Assembly: GCA_045598345.1 (NCBI GenBank)
Contig: JAZLLX010000028.1
Location: 1-56,702 of the forward strand
Source: Phascolarctobacterium_B sp045598345
Lineage (GTDB): Bacteria; Bacillota; Negativicutes; Acidaminococcales; Acidaminococcaceae
Length of the DNA: 56,702 bases
Reading direction: 5' to 3'
How positions within the stretch are numbered: position 1 is the stretch's first letter; each line of letters opens with the position of its first letter. Below the pieces are notes generated by a model that was given only the letters and a program-made list of their open reading frames with translations, did not search any database and had not been told where the DNA came from. The translations under genes and the position numbers were made by a program. Below, piece by piece: positions 43,841-54,041 of the stretch.

Positions 43841-45103
43841 TTAACCGATTACCTTTTCCAAATAGTTTTTTAGATTTAATTGTTCGGCAATAACCGGCAA
43901 AAAGAAAATGTAAAAGAAAAATATGTTCATCACCCCTGCCCCGGCGTGGATTAACAGGTACAGACGAATATCTTTAAATTGGAAAAGAATAAAAATTGCG
44001 GTCAAATAAATAATTATTGAAAGCACCGCAAGCACAATTCCGGAAAACTCTAACTCCGTGTGCAGTTTTCCAAGAACAAACCAGCCAAAGGACATGGCTA
44101 AAAAAGTAATCAAACTGCCCCAAATATAGTTGTGTACTTTTTGCAGAACATTATAAACATTGGCAGTTTTTTCTATACGATAAAAATTCCAACCTAAAAA
44201 AACACAGAGCGGCGGAACAATGAGCCAAAGCATATTGAAAAATTTTAAAGGATAAACCAAGAGAAAAATCAAACCGCTAATCCACCAAATATGCATAATG
44301 CCAAGGTTTTCCAAATCCTCGTTGCGGCTGTCGCTGAAGGATGCGAAGAAAGCCCCCGGCAAAGTTCCTGTCCAGGGAAAAAGTGCTGTCAAAAAAGGTA
44401 ACAGATAATATGTGCAGCCATGCTGCACCGCCCCATCATAACTCATTGGCGCTAAAAATCTACAGGAGAGAATTTCATGCAAAAAGGCATTACCGTACTG
44501 GGCATATTGGATGAAAAACCAAGGTGATGCGGCCCCTAAAACAAATAATGTGCCTAAAACCAGATGAATATTCCCCAGCCGTTCCGCCCTATCCATCAGT
44601 ATGCAGTGAAGGACAATCAAACCTAAGGAATAAACCAAACCAAAAAACCCCATGGTCATTGTGCTTAAAAAAATAAACAGGTACATAAGCCAGTATTTTT
44701 TATACAGGTAGCAAAAAACCGTCAGGGACAGGAAAAGGACAAATAATGGTAAAGGGGAAACAAGTTTTGCCATAACCGCCCCCAAAGCAGTTGTTAACAG
44801 TACAACGCAGGACCAAAACCCTGCATTTTCATCAAATATTTTTGTGCAAAAAATATACATGGAAAAAACTGTCAGGGCCACTGCAACTGCAGAGAGTATT
44901 CTTAAATTAATTTCGGGACTATAGCCAATTTCCTTGAATAAGGAAAGCAACCAAAAATATAAAGGCGGAAAAAAACTATTTGTTTTTTCCGCATAAACAG
45001 TTTCCAATGGTTCCAACAGCGGTGCAGAATTAATTGCACAAAAACATAGGCCGAAGGATAATGCCAGCAATATGAAAAAAATGTGTTTGTCATATTCTCT
45101 CAT
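43841..45103 (-). CDS. ArnT/PMT-like membrane glycosyltransferase
   Basis: 420 residues, about eleven hydrophobic segments. It resembles the GT83 lipid-linked sugar transferases that modify lipid A or cell-surface glycans (EPLETVYAEK, then PPLYFWLLSL). In typical members about 20 more residues with a conserved acidic-aromatic loop stand between those motifs, so the first periplasmic loop is shortened here. Overlaps the upstream UPF0104 gene by four bases; both fit outer-envelope work. Converges on tetR with a three-base gap. Confidence 0.72.
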   Translation of the reverse strand: MREYDKHIFFILLALSFGLCFCAINSAPLLEPLETVYAEKTNSFFPPLYFWLLSLFKEIGYSPEINLRILSAVAVALTVFSMYIFCTKIFDENAGFWSCVVLLTTALGAVMAKLVSPLPLFVLFLSLTVFCYLYKKYWLMYLFIFLSTMTMGFFGLVYSLGLIVLHCILMDRAERLGNIHLVLGTLFVLGAASPWFFIQYAQYGNAFLHEILSCRFLAPMSYDGAVQHGCTYYLLPFLTALFPWTGTLPGAFFASFSDSRNEDLENLGIMHIWWISGLIFLLVYPLKFFNMLWLIVPPLCVFLGWNFYRIEKTANVYNVLQKVHNYIWGSLITFLAMSFGWFVLGKLHTELEFSGIVLAVLSIIIYLTAIFILFQFKDIRLYLLIHAGAGVMNIFFFYIFFLPVIAEQLNLKNYLEKVIG

Positions 45104-46104
45104 TCTTGCGGTTCTTCCTTCTTACCTAACAAATTCAAAACATCTGCACCAAACGCCCTAATACAAAATGCCCCGCCGATCAAAAAAGGTACATATTCAG
45201 CGGTAAAACGCCACATTACAGCCATAATACCTGCCAGCCCGTCCGGCAATATTTTGCTGAACAGGACAACAAAACCTGCCTCAGCAATACCGCTGCCGCC
45301 GGGAGTCGGGGAAAAATAAAGCACCAAATTCAGAAGCACCATCCGCCCCATGACCTGCACCAAGTCAAAATTAAAGTCAATGCCGCTAAAATATGCCGGC
45401 ACACAACCATAAATAAACAACAAACTAAGACCTGATTCAATAAATGCACGAAGCACTTTCCAAGGGCTTTTGCCAATAACGAAGCAGGCCTTTTTAAATT
45501 CATGATACCAAAGCAAACTTTTATATTGTGTTTTTTGAGAAAAACGGCGGGTGCAGGCAATAATCCATTTTTCAGGATAAATAGTGTTCATTAAAATAAT
45601 TGCCACAATCGGTAAAGCGGTGAAAAGCATGGAAACTGCAGTTATCAGTGTGGGACTCATCCAGGAGGCGATATCCGGGTCTAAATGCAAAACAAAGGGA
45701 ACCAAAAGCATGAGAAAAATAATACTGAAAATAGTCCGCACCAAGACAACCACACTGGCTTTGGCAACAGGTATACCTGCTTTTTTCATAAACATTATTT
45801 GTGCAATGGCGCCGCCGGATGCCCCCGGTGTGACCAAGGCCAGAAAATAATTGCTTAACACCACATTAGCCACTTGCCGTAAGGGCAGTACTTCCCCCGT
45901 TATACTTGTCAATGTTTTCAGACGGATTCCGTCAAAAATTAAACCGACAAACAGAGAACCAAATGCCAAAAGCAAACAATCCACCTTAAACATGTGGATG
46001 TAAGTCAGTGCCTTTATATCAAATGTAAAATAAATTGCGGCGGCAGAAATGGCAATCACCAAAAGAAAAACCAATCCCAGCCGCAACGCCAAAGATTTTT
46101 TCAT
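45100..46104 (-). CDS. UPF0104/LPG-synthase-like transmembrane protein
   Basis: 334 residues, eight or more membrane segments. Matches the integral membrane part of lysylphosphatidylglycerol synthase-type proteins: LVTPGASGGAIAQIMFMKKAG and LYFSPTPGGSGIAEAGF. Such proteins act as lipid flippases or transferases. No soluble synthetase domain follows. GGAGG stands close to the ATG. Confidence 0.8.
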   Translation of the reverse strand: MKKSLALRLGLVFLLVIAISAAAIYFTFDIKALTYIHMFKVDCLLLAFGSLFVGLIFDGIRLKTLTSITGEVLPLRQVANVVLSNYFLALVTPGASGGAIAQIMFMKKAGIPVAKASVVVLVRTIFSIIFLMLLVPFVLHLDPDIASWMSPTLITAVSMLFTALPIVAIILMNTIYPEKWIIACTRRFSQKTQYKSLLWYHEFKKACFVIGKSPWKVLRAFIESGLSLLFIYGCVPAYFSGIDFNFDLVQVMGRMVLLNLVLYFSPTPGGSGIAEAGFVVLFSKILPDGLAGIMAVMWRFTAEYVPFLIGGAFCIRAFGADVLNLLGKKEEPQE

Positions 46105-46114
46105 AGGCCTCCAG

Positions 46115-46996
46115 CTAAATATCTTTATAAGTTGAAAAATGGGTTTTCACAAATTTCACTAAAATATCTTTACCAAATTTATTGCTTATTTCCCTTGCCA
46201 CCCCTGCCTGTACAGGTCCGCTGCCCTTGGGCAAGATATTCAGTCCTGCTTTTTTGGCAAGAAAATCCATACTGTGCAAAAATCTTGCTCTTGCCAAAAG
46301 TGATGCCGCCGCAACTGCGGTGTTCTCCTCCGCTTTCGGTCGTTGCAAGAATTTTTTGTTGGGAAATTTTTTTTGCAATTCCCTAATGATAATATCAGTG
46401 TTCAGAAACTGGTCAATCAATGCCCCTTCCGCTTCCGGCACTTTTTCCAACACATCACAAAGGGCTTGAAAATGACCGTTGGCATTTAGAGTGTTTAAGT
46501 TTTTTACCTGTGCATAGCGATAGTTATATTGTTTCGGTGTCAATTCCAAAACAGAAAATGCTAATGCTTTTTCAATAACAAAGGGTTCCAGTTCCAAAAC
46601 TTTTTTGTCCGTCATTTGCTTGCAGTCCTTAACCCCGGCAAGCACTAATTCTGTAGCAATTTCCTTGTTCAACACAACCGCTGCAACTACCAAGGGGCCA
46701 AAGAAATCCCCTTTGCCCGATTCATCACTGCCTGCCCAAATGCAATTAAAATCCTCATCCCTGTTTGCCAATACTCCTATTTCAGCCATTAAGTCCAAAC
46801 AGAGTTGGTTTTTCTTTGTTGGCCAAACAATGCTAAACTGATTTTTTTTGTTGTAATACACGGACACCAAAGCACGTTCCCCGTTCCGTTCACAGGTAAG
46901 CCGGTGACCGTAGGGAATTTCTTTTTCGGAAGTTACGGAGGCAACTTTCTGAAATTTGATGCGTAAATCATCAACGAATTCTTTGAAAATAATCAT
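46115..46996 (-). CDS. rnhC: Ribonuclease HIII
   Basis: 293 residues. N-terminal substrate-binding domain (PYGHRLTCER, VYYNKKNQFSIVWP), then the catalytic domain with GSDESGKGDFFGPLVVAAV, which carries the Asp-Glu pair of RNase HIII. Removes RNA primers from RNA-DNA hybrids. Overlaps larC by 26 bases; AAGGAA precedes the ATG. Confidence 0.93.
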   Translation of the reverse strand: MIIFKEFVDDLRIKFQKVASVTSEKEIPYGHRLTCERNGERALVSVYYNKKNQFSIVWPTKKNQLCLDLMAEIGVLANRDEDFNCIWAGSDESGKGDFFGPLVVAAVVLNKEIATELVLAGVKDCKQMTDKKVLELEPFVIEKALAFSVLELTPKQYNYRYAQVKNLNTLNANGHFQALCDVLEKVPEAEGALIDQFLNTDIIIRELQKKFPNKKFLQRPKAEENTAVAAASLLARARFLHSMDFLAKKAGLNILPKGSGPVQAGVAREISNKFGKDILVKFVKTHFSTYKDI

Positions 46997-48122
46997 AAAT
47001 TTCCTTCAATGCAATACCCTTTGCACGGGCAATTTTTGCACAGTCCTCATATTCTGGGGCAAGTTTTTCTTTGCCGTCAGGCCGGACTGCAATTTTAACT
47101 TTGATTTTACCGAAAGGTGTGTCTTTTTCAACAATCTTGCGTTGCAAAATATAGCGTTCCTTTTTGCAAAAACGCGCCCCTAAAGCACTTGTTTCTGTTA
47201 AAACTATTGCACATAATCTTTTGTGGGTATCATTTGTTGCCAGGAAAGAAAGTTTGGTTCCGGCCCTTCCCTTTTTCATAAAAATAGGTTCTGTCCAAGC
47301 ATCCAACGCCCCTTCAGCAAGCAAGCGATTTACTGTATAAGCAATTACTTCCCCGGTTTCGTCATCCAAATTACAACTGCTTTCTATGACTGTATCACTT
47401 TCCAAAGCATCGTATTCACCCATATAAAGCCGTACCACATTGGGAATAATTAAATCCTTTGTCCCTGCACCATAGGTTATTTTTTCCGGTACAAAGGGAA
47501 TGTTTTTGCAAGATGTACCTAAATACTTCAAAAGAACAGCCCCAGTGGGAGTCAGCAATTCCCCTTCCACTTTTCCTGCCACACAAGGAATACCTTTCAG
47601 CAGTGCGGCGGTGGCGGGGGCAGGCACGGGCAAAGTTCCGTGAGCACATTCCACAAAACCAAAACCTGTAGTCACATTACCAAAATAAACTTTTCCGACA
47701 TCCAAATAATCTAACGCCAAAAGTGTACCCACAATATCAATAATGGTATCAATCGCACCCACTTCGTGGAAATGCACTTCCTCCATGCTGATTCCGTGAA
47801 CTTCGGATTCCGCCCTTGCCAATTCACGGAAAACAGAAATTGCCTTTGCTTTTATAGTGTCCTTCAAAGTTGAATCAGCAATAATCTTCTCAATCTCACT
47901 CAGATGCCGTTCGTGATGTGCATGTTCAAGCAATTTAACATCAAAATAAACTGCTTTTATGCCGCATTTGCTTACGGGTTTATAAATCAATTCGTATTTT
48001 CCAAGATTGAGTTTGGCAAGTTCTTGTTGCAGAATATCAAAACTGAACCCCGCCTGAAGCAGGGCTCCCAAAAACATATTACCGCTTATTCCGCTGAAAC
48101 AATCCAGATAAATTGCTTTCAT
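46971..48122 (-). CDS. larC: LarC, nickel insertion for the NPN cofactor
   Basis: 383 residues from ATG 48122 (GAGGTG upstream; an in-frame GTG at 48128 overlaps that site). LarC family: DCFSGISGNMFLGALLQAG, EVHFHEVGAIDTIIDIVG, and TPTGAVLLKYL. It inserts nickel into pyridinium-3,5-bisthiocarboxylate mononucleotide for lactate racemase and relatives. In some bacteria larC is split by a programmed frameshift; here it is one frame. larB is directly upstream; larE and larA are not in the window. Confidence 0.92.
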   Translation of the reverse strand: MKAIYLDCFSGISGNMFLGALLQAGFSFDILQQELAKLNLGKYELIYKPVSKCGIKAVYFDVKLLEHAHHERHLSEIEKIIADSTLKDTIKAKAISVFRELARAESEVHGISMEEVHFHEVGAIDTIIDIVGTLLALDYLDVGKVYFGNVTTGFGFVECAHGTLPVPAPATAALLKGIPCVAGKVEGELLTPTGAVLLKYLGTSCKNIPFVPEKITYGAGTKDLIIPNVVRLYMGEYDALESDTVIESSCNLDDETGEVIAYTVNRLLAEGALDAWTEPIFMKKGRAGTKLSFLATNDTHKRLCAIVLTETSALGARFCKKERYILQRKIVEKDTPFGKIKVKIAVRPDGKEKLAPEYEDCAKIARAKGIALKEIYDYFQRIR

Positions 48123-48124
48123 TT

Positions 48125-48790
48125 TCACCTCATGTGATTGATGATACTGGCAAGACGGCCGGCACCAAAACCATTGTCAATATTGACTACTGCAACACCT
48201 GCCGCACAGGAATTCATCATACCCAGTAAAGCCGCCAAACCGTCAAAACTTGCTCCGTAACCAACGCTTGTAGGCACGGCAATTACAGGTTTTGCAACCA
48301 AGCCCCCCACCACACTGGCGAGAGCACCTTCCATACCGGCAATAACAATTAGAACATTTGCTTTTTTAATGGCGGGCATTTGCTCAAAAAGACGGTGAAT
48401 GCCTGCCACACCCACATCATAAATAACTTCCACTTCGTTCCCCATAATACGGGCGGTTACTGCGGCCTCTTCCGCCACAGGAATATCGCTTGTCCCTGCC
48501 GTGAGAATGGTTATAATTCTGTCTTTGTCTTTCGGCCGCGGTTCCCGTTCCAAGGCAACAATCCTTGCCTTTTCGTAATATTTGGCATCAGGAACCTTCG
48601 CCAAAAGGGAATCTTTCGTTGCTTCATCAACTCTTGTTGCCAATACATTGGGACTGTATTCACTAAGTTTCAAAAAAATTTCCGCACTCTGCTCAGGAGT
48701 TTTCCCCGCACAATAGATAACCTCCGGAAAACCCTGTCTTTTTTCCCGTTCCATATCTATTTTGGCAAATCCTAAATCAAGAGTATCCAT
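48125..48790 (-). CDS. larB: LarB, pyridinium-3,5-biscarboxylate synthase
   Basis: 221 residues. The second half is an AIR-carboxylase-like (PurE-like) domain: ILTAGTSDIPVAEEAA, VIAGMEGALASVVGGL, VAVPTSVGYGAS. LarB carboxylates and hydrolyses nicotinate adenine dinucleotide, the first step of NPN cofactor synthesis. Two bases before larC. Confidence 0.94.
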   Translation of the reverse strand: MDTLDLGFAKIDMEREKRQGFPEVIYCAGKTPEQSAEIFLKLSEYSPNVLATRVDEATKDSLLAKVPDAKYYEKARIVALEREPRPKDKDRIITILTAGTSDIPVAEEAAVTARIMGNEVEVIYDVGVAGIHRLFEQMPAIKKANVLIVIAGMEGALASVVGGLVAKPVIAVPTSVGYGASFDGLAALLGMMNSCAAGVAVVNIDNGFGAGRLASIINHMR

Positions 48791-48795
48791 AGAAA

Positions 48796-51700
48796 TTATT
48801 TCGCTTTACGCCTTTCCTGCCAAGTTTCCACCAATAAATACAGCACAGGAATAACCAGTAAAGTCAACATGGTGGAACTGAAAAGACCGCCCACAATTAC
48901 CACGCCCATGGACTGACGCAGTTCTGCGCCTTCACCCAAACCAAAGGCAATGGGCAACATGGCTAAAATTGTGGAAAAGGTAGTCATAAATATGGGACGC
49001 AGACGGGTGCTGCAGGCCTCTAAAATTGCCTCACGAATAGAAAGCCCCTGCTCCCTGCGTTGATTGGCATAATCAATTAACAAAATAGCATTTTTGGACG
49101 CAAGACCTAAAAGCATGGTAAGACCAATCATACTCATCATATTGGCGGTCTGACCTGCCAAAAGCAATCCGACCACACCGCCGATAATTGAAAAAGGCAA
49201 AGAAACCATAATGATAAGCGGTTGGATATAACTTTCAAATTCTGCCGCCAAAACCATATATACAACCACAACCGCCAAAATCAAGGCCTTGGCAACTTCA
49301 CGGAACATCTTTGCCATATCCTGTGCCTCGCCGATCATTTTATAAGAATAACCCGTAGGCATATTCAGTTGCTTAATCAAATCCCGTTCAATAATCTGAA
49401 TCAAATCACCGGGTGAAATACCAACTGTGTTGGCATAAACCACTATCTGACGCTGCTTGTCTTCACGCTCAATACGGGTGGGGCCGGAATCCAAATAAAC
49501 ATCTGCCACATCCCCCAGACGGATAAATTCCCCTTTTTCTGAGGAAATGCGGAAATTCTTAACGTCTTCAATATTCATACGCTCCTGGGGATTCATTTGC
49601 AAAACCACATCATAGTCATTATCCCCTATTGTATATGAATTTGCTGTATCTTTACCCATGAAACCAATTCCAACCTGACTGCCGATGCTGCTGGCATTAA
49701 GTCCTAATGCGGCGGCACGGGTACGGTCAATTTTAATCTTGATTTCCGGTTCTTGGTCTGAGTCAGAAATATCCACATCCGTTGCACCGGGAATTGAGCG
49801 TACCAAATCCGCCAACTGCAAAGCATATTCACGCAACAATTTATAATCACTGCCACGAATGCCGCATTGTACGGGACGGCCACGGCGTAAGCCCTGATTG
49901 GAAAGCACGCTGACCTGCAAACCTTCAATATTACGGAATTCTGCCCGCAACTCATCCATCAAGGTCTGCATGGATTTGTCACGCTTGTTCACTGGATGAA
50001 GTTTTACAAACATAGAGCCGGAATTTACCGGATTACGGGTACCGCCGATATACAAAGACGCAATATCAACTTCAGGATGAGCCAACACCTTGTTTTCAAT
50101 CTCTCTTGCTAATTCTACAGTTTTATTCAAACTTGTACCTATGGGAGATTTATAGTCAATAGAAAATTGCCCTGAATCATAAGTCGGCTGGTTTTCCACA
50201 CCGATAAAAGGCGTAAGACCGAAATTAATTACCAGTGCAATCACACCCACAATAATGACTTTTACGGGATTGTTCAAAGCCAAAACAATCATTTCATCAT
50301 AAAAGACACGGATGTATTCAAAACCTACATTAAATTTCTGCAATGCCAGTTCCAAATATTTGTTCCTGCCCTGCGATGGATTGGCACTGTTTTCATCCAG
50401 CCAATAAGCCGCCACCATAGGTGTCAAAGTATATGCGGTCATAGTGGAAAACATAACCGCAAAAGCAACCGTCAGACCGAATTGCTTAAAATATTCACCA
50501 ACTATTTCGCCCATTGAACCGATGGGCACAAACACCGCCAACAGCACAAGGGAAGTTGCCATAATGGCAAGTGCCAGTTCCACAGTGGCATTCTCTGCCG
50601 CCATCTTTGGTTTCTCGCCTTGCTCCATGTGACGGAACACATTTTCAATAAGCACGATGGCATCATCTATCAGCATACCGACTGCCAAAGAAAGTGCCAT
50701 CAAACTCATATTGTTCAAGGTGAAGTTCATCACCCGCATCAAAAAGAAAGTGGAGATAACTGATGTAGGAATACAAAGACCGCCAACAATGGTGGCACGC
50801 AAATTGCCCAGGAACATATATGTTATGAACAAAGCCAGGAAACCGCCAAAAATAATGGTGTTCCACACATCCGCCACATTGTCACGGATGAAAGGGCTTT
50901 GGTCAAAGACAATTTCTGTTTTAATATCCTGCGGAATAATCCTTTGCCGCAGTTCATCCATTTTTTCCACAACAGCATCACGTACTGCAACCGTATTGGT
51001 CCGGGATTGCTTACGCACGAGAACCATTACCGCGCCTTCCCGGTTAATTTCGGAATAAGTATCCTCGTCTTCCCAACCGTCAATGACATCACAAACTTGT
51101 GTCAAATACACCGGCCTGCCATTGTCGTTGGCAACCACAAGGGAACGCACATCATCAATGGAATTAAACTTACCCATGGTACGGACGGTAATTTCCATAT
51201 CCGGGGTACGCACTTTTCCGCCGGGGGTATTGTAGTTTTCCGCATTGACCAAGTTGTAAATGTGTTGGAAAGACACATTGTACTGCACCATCTTATCCGG
51301 CTTCATCACAATACGGATAATACGCTTTGAAGCGCCGATTACATTTACTTCCGCAACACCTTCCACCATTTGCAGTTCGTCATTCAAATAATCTTCCACA
51401 AAGCGGCGGATTTCGGCTCTCGGTCTAACCTCTGAAAAGAACGAGATGCCCATAATCGGTCTGGATGACAAATCCACCGTCTGGGTTGTGGGTTCGTCAA
51501 TATCATCCGGCAAACGCTTACGCACGGTGGAAACCTTTTCCCGCACCTCTGCCGCCTTTGCCTGAGGGTCAATACCTTGAGGGAATTCCAAAGATGTTTC
51601 GCTAAAGCCCTCAAGCACCGTTGACTTCAAAGTTACCACACCGCTGACCTGGCTGACACGGTTTTCTATGGGTTTGGTGACAAGGGTTTCCATTTCTTCC

Positions 51701-51873
51701 GGGCTGGCGCCTTCATAGGTGACACGCACCGTAACGATGGGAATATCAACATCCGGGTTTAAGTCAAGACCTAATTCAGGGTAGCAACGAATGCCAAAAA
51801 CCACCAGTACCAGAACGAACATGGTGGTGAATACAGGACGGACTATGAAGGTATGAATCATATTCCGAATCAT
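48796..51873 (-). CDS. RND-family efflux pump (AcrB/MdtB type)
   Basis: 1025 residues, normal length. N-terminal segment FIVRPVFTTMFVLVLVVFG, two large periplasmic loops and twelve membrane segments. The proton-relay Asp pair is in GMLIDDAIVLIENVFRHME. Pumps drugs or lipids across the envelope, which requires an outer membrane and fits a diderm host. Overlaps its adaptor gene as ATGA; no TolC gene follows. Confidence 0.95.
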   Translation of the reverse strand: MIRNMIHTFIVRPVFTTMFVLVLVVFGIRCYPELGLDLNPDVDIPIVTVRVTYEGASPEEMETLVTKPIENRVSQVSGVVTLKSTVLEGFSETSLEFPQGIDPQAKAAEVREKVSTVRKRLPDDIDEPTTQTVDLSSRPIMGISFFSEVRPRAEIRRFVEDYLNDELQMVEGVAEVNVIGASKRIIRIVMKPDKMVQYNVSFQHIYNLVNAENYNTPGGKVRTPDMEITVRTMGKFNSIDDVRSLVVANDNGRPVYLTQVCDVIDGWEDEDTYSEINREGAVMVLVRKQSRTNTVAVRDAVVEKMDELRQRIIPQDIKTEIVFDQSPFIRDNVADVWNTIIFGGFLALFITYMFLGNLRATIVGGLCIPTSVISTFFLMRVMNFTLNNMSLMALSLAVGMLIDDAIVLIENVFRHMEQGEKPKMAAENATVELALAIMATSLVLLAVFVPIGSMGEIVGEYFKQFGLTVAFAVMFSTMTAYTLTPMVAAYWLDENSANPSQGRNKYLELALQKFNVGFEYIRVFYDEMIVLALNNPVKVIIVGVIALVINFGLTPFIGVENQPTYDSGQFSIDYKSPIGTSLNKTVELAREIENKVLAHPEVDIASLYIGGTRNPVNSGSMFVKLHPVNKRDKSMQTLMDELRAEFRNIEGLQVSVLSNQGLRRGRPVQCGIRGSDYKLLREYALQLADLVRSIPGATDVDISDSDQEPEIKIKIDRTRAAALGLNASSIGSQVGIGFMGKDTANSYTIGDNDYDVVLQMNPQERMNIEDVKNFRISSEKGEFIRLGDVADVYLDSGPTRIEREDKQRQIVVYANTVGISPGDLIQIIERDLIKQLNMPTGYSYKMIGEAQDMAKMFREVAKALILAVVVVYMVLAAEFESYIQPLIIMVSLPFSIIGGVVGLLLAGQTANMMSMIGLTMLLGLASKNAILLIDYANQRREQGLSIREAILEACSTRLRPIFMTTFSTILAMLPIAFGLGEGAELRQSMGVVIVGGLFSSTMLTLLVIPVLYLLVETWQERRKAK

Positions 51874-53009
51874 TTTTTACTGCCATCCTCCCGTTTTTCT
51901 TCTTTATCGGTAACGACCTTGTTGCCTTCACGGATTTTGTTTTGCCCGCCGGTAACAATAACATCTGCTTCCGTCAGGCCGTTCACAACTTCAATATATT
52001 GGTCATCCACATACCCAATATCAATTACCTTGCGTGTGACAACGGCACTTTCATCAACAACATAAACAGTACGCTGGTCATCACGCATTACCAGAGCATG
52101 GGGCGGAATGGTCAAAACATTTTCACGTGGTACTCCTGTAAGATAAACTGTGGCATAAACTCCCGCCTTAAGATTTTCCAGATTAGGTACGCCAACCTCT
52201 GCCATAAAAGTATGGCTTGGCAAATCTGCCACAGGGGCAATACGGGTAATATACCCTGTTATTTGCTTGTCAGGATAAGCATCAATTTTTATGCTTGCCT
52301 TGTTCCCCACTGCCACATCCCGGATATTGCCTTCAGGAATGTTGATGGTTATTTTCAATTTGGAAATGTCCGCAATAGCAAAAACAGGGGTGGCCGCCTT
52401 GGCATAATACCCTTCCTGATAATAACGCTTGTACACGATACCGTCTGCCGGGGCGGTTAATTCCGTTTCGTTGAACCGGGACTGCATACCCTGCAATGTG
52501 CCACGGGCGGACTTGAACTTACCCTCCGCATTGCTGAGGGCAAAACGATAATTGTCCAAACTCTGTTCGGAAATTGCACCCTGCTCAAAAAGTTTTTTGT
52601 AGCGGTCAAAATCCAGCCGTGCCTTTTCATAGTTTGCCTTGGCATCCTGATAAGCACCACGGGCATTCATTAAGTCCGCATCAGAATCAACCTTTTCAAA
52701 ACGGCAAAGCACCTGCCCTTTTTTCACATAATCCCCTTCACGGACAAATACTTTTTCAAGACGGGCATCAATTTTAGCGGCCACCTGCGCCTGCCAGTCC
52801 GGCTCCAAAGTACCGCTGAACTTAATTGTAGGAATAACGCTGGCACGCATGGGATGCCCAAGCGGCACGGCAATAGGCCGGTTAAGGGAAATCATGGCGG
52901 CTCTTTCCTTGGCCTTAATCATATTGGAAACAATACGCCAGCCCATAATTACCAACAGCACCAGACAAATAATTCCTAAAATTCTCAATTTCCTGTTTTG
53001 AATAAACAT
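51870..53009 (-). CDS. RND membrane-fusion (adaptor) protein
   Basis: 379 residues. One N-terminal membrane anchor (LGIICLVLLVIMGWRIV), then the HlyD/MdtA plan: beta-barrel, lipoyl halves (KIDARLEKVFVREGDYVKKG and ELTAPADGIV), and an alpha-hairpin between. The tail KEEKREDG is charged and disordered. Links the RND pump to an outer-membrane channel. GAGGA stands before the ATG. Confidence 0.94.
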   Translation of the reverse strand: MFIQNRKLRILGIICLVLLVIMGWRIVSNMIKAKERAAMISLNRPIAVPLGHPMRASVIPTIKFSGTLEPDWQAQVAAKIDARLEKVFVREGDYVKKGQVLCRFEKVDSDADLMNARGAYQDAKANYEKARLDFDRYKKLFEQGAISEQSLDNYRFALSNAEGKFKSARGTLQGMQSRFNETELTAPADGIVYKRYYQEGYYAKAATPVFAIADISKLKITINIPEGNIRDVAVGNKASIKIDAYPDKQITGYITRIAPVADLPSHTFMAEVGVPNLENLKAGVYATVYLTGVPRENVLTIPPHALVMRDDQRTVYVVDESAVVTRKVIDIGYVDDQYIEVVNGLTEADVIVTGGQNKIREGNKVVTDKEEKREDGSKK

Positions 53010-53021
53010 AATTTTCCTCTT

Positions 53022-54038
53022 TTACAAATGCTTTTTAAATGTACTTCCACCCACAAACTCCCGCATAATGGAAGTTAACGGGATATCATCAATGGGAATT
53101 TCCAAAATATTTTTTAGTATATTCAGTAATTGCCGTGCCTTGTCCCCCATATAGGTGGTTTCCCCCACAATTTCCTCCAACAGAGGTACCGCATAGGGCT
53201 TAAGCACACTCAATTCATAAATCAAAGATGTATTCACAACAACATCCGCATTATAGGCATTGGGATAAATATATTTCATTTCCCCTTCACGGACCGCCTG
53301 CCACATATCAAGGGTTTGTCTTGCAGAAAATCCCCTGTACTGGTTGTCCCGCACAATACGCCGGATAAGCCGCACATCCGCCGGATTCACATTGGTGCCG
53401 TCCGGCAAATCCAAGGGATTAAGTGCCGTAATATAAATGCACAATTTATTTTTGGCAGGTATTTTTGCTGTCATTTCAGGGTTAAGGGCATGAATTCCTT
53501 CCACAATCAAAACCTTGTGTTCATCAAGTTGAATGGTCTGTCCCGTATATTCCTTGTGTCCTGTAAGAAAGTCAAAATGCGGAACTTCAACTTTTTCCAA
53601 ATTTACCAACTGCTGCAACTGCCGGTTAAAAAGTTCCCTGTCCACAGAATCAGGTGTATCAAAGTTATAACTGCCGTCCGAATTCTTGGGATTGTTTTCC
53701 CGTTCCACAAAATAATTGTCCATGGAAAGGAACTCTGAACCGATGGCATCCACACCTAACTGGACTCTCAGCCGCTGGGTAAAACTGGTCTTGCCGCTGG
53801 ACGAAGGCCCCGCAATCAAAATAATCTTAATATCAGGATGCTGGGCTATTCTGTCCGCAATACTGGCAACCTTCCGTTCCTGCAAGGCCTCACTAATCAG
53901 GATATAGCCGGAGGCATAACCATTTTTGACTGCCTCATTCAACTCCTGGATATTGGTACATTTTATCCTTTGGGCCCAAATTTCCTGCTCCTGAAAAATA
54001 TCTTCAACTACCGGGGAATAATCAAAACCCTTAATCAT
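53022..54038 (-). CDS. Uridine kinase-like nucleoside kinase, N-terminally short
   Basis: 338 residues. P-loop GPSSSGKTSF, then DNYFVERENNP and FDTPDSVDREL, which match the Udk/phosphoribulokinase family. The closest relatives I know are about 550 residues with an N-terminal TGS/ThrRS-like domain; here the frame starts just before the kinase part (GFDYSPVVEDIFQEQEIWA). Phosphorylation of a nucleoside is likely, the substrate uncertain. Twelve bases before hlyD. Confidence 0.85.
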   Translation of the reverse strand: MIKGFDYSPVVEDIFQEQEIWAQRIKCTNIQELNEAVKNGYASGYILISEALQERKVASIADRIAQHPDIKIILIAGPSSSGKTSFTQRLRVQLGVDAIGSEFLSMDNYFVERENNPKNSDGSYNFDTPDSVDRELFNRQLQQLVNLEKVEVPHFDFLTGHKEYTGQTIQLDEHKVLIVEGIHALNPEMTAKIPAKNKLCIYITALNPLDLPDGTNVNPADVRLIRRIVRDNQYRGFSARQTLDMWQAVREGEMKYIYPNAYNADVVVNTSLIYELSVLKPYAVPLLEEIVGETTYMGDKARQLLNILKNILEIPIDDIPLTSIMREFVGGSTFKKHL

Positions 54039-54041
54039 TAC

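Noticed and set aside
53130..53738. 202-residue plus-strand open frame
   Set aside because: Antisense to the uridine-kinase-like gene, with no motif or ribosome site.
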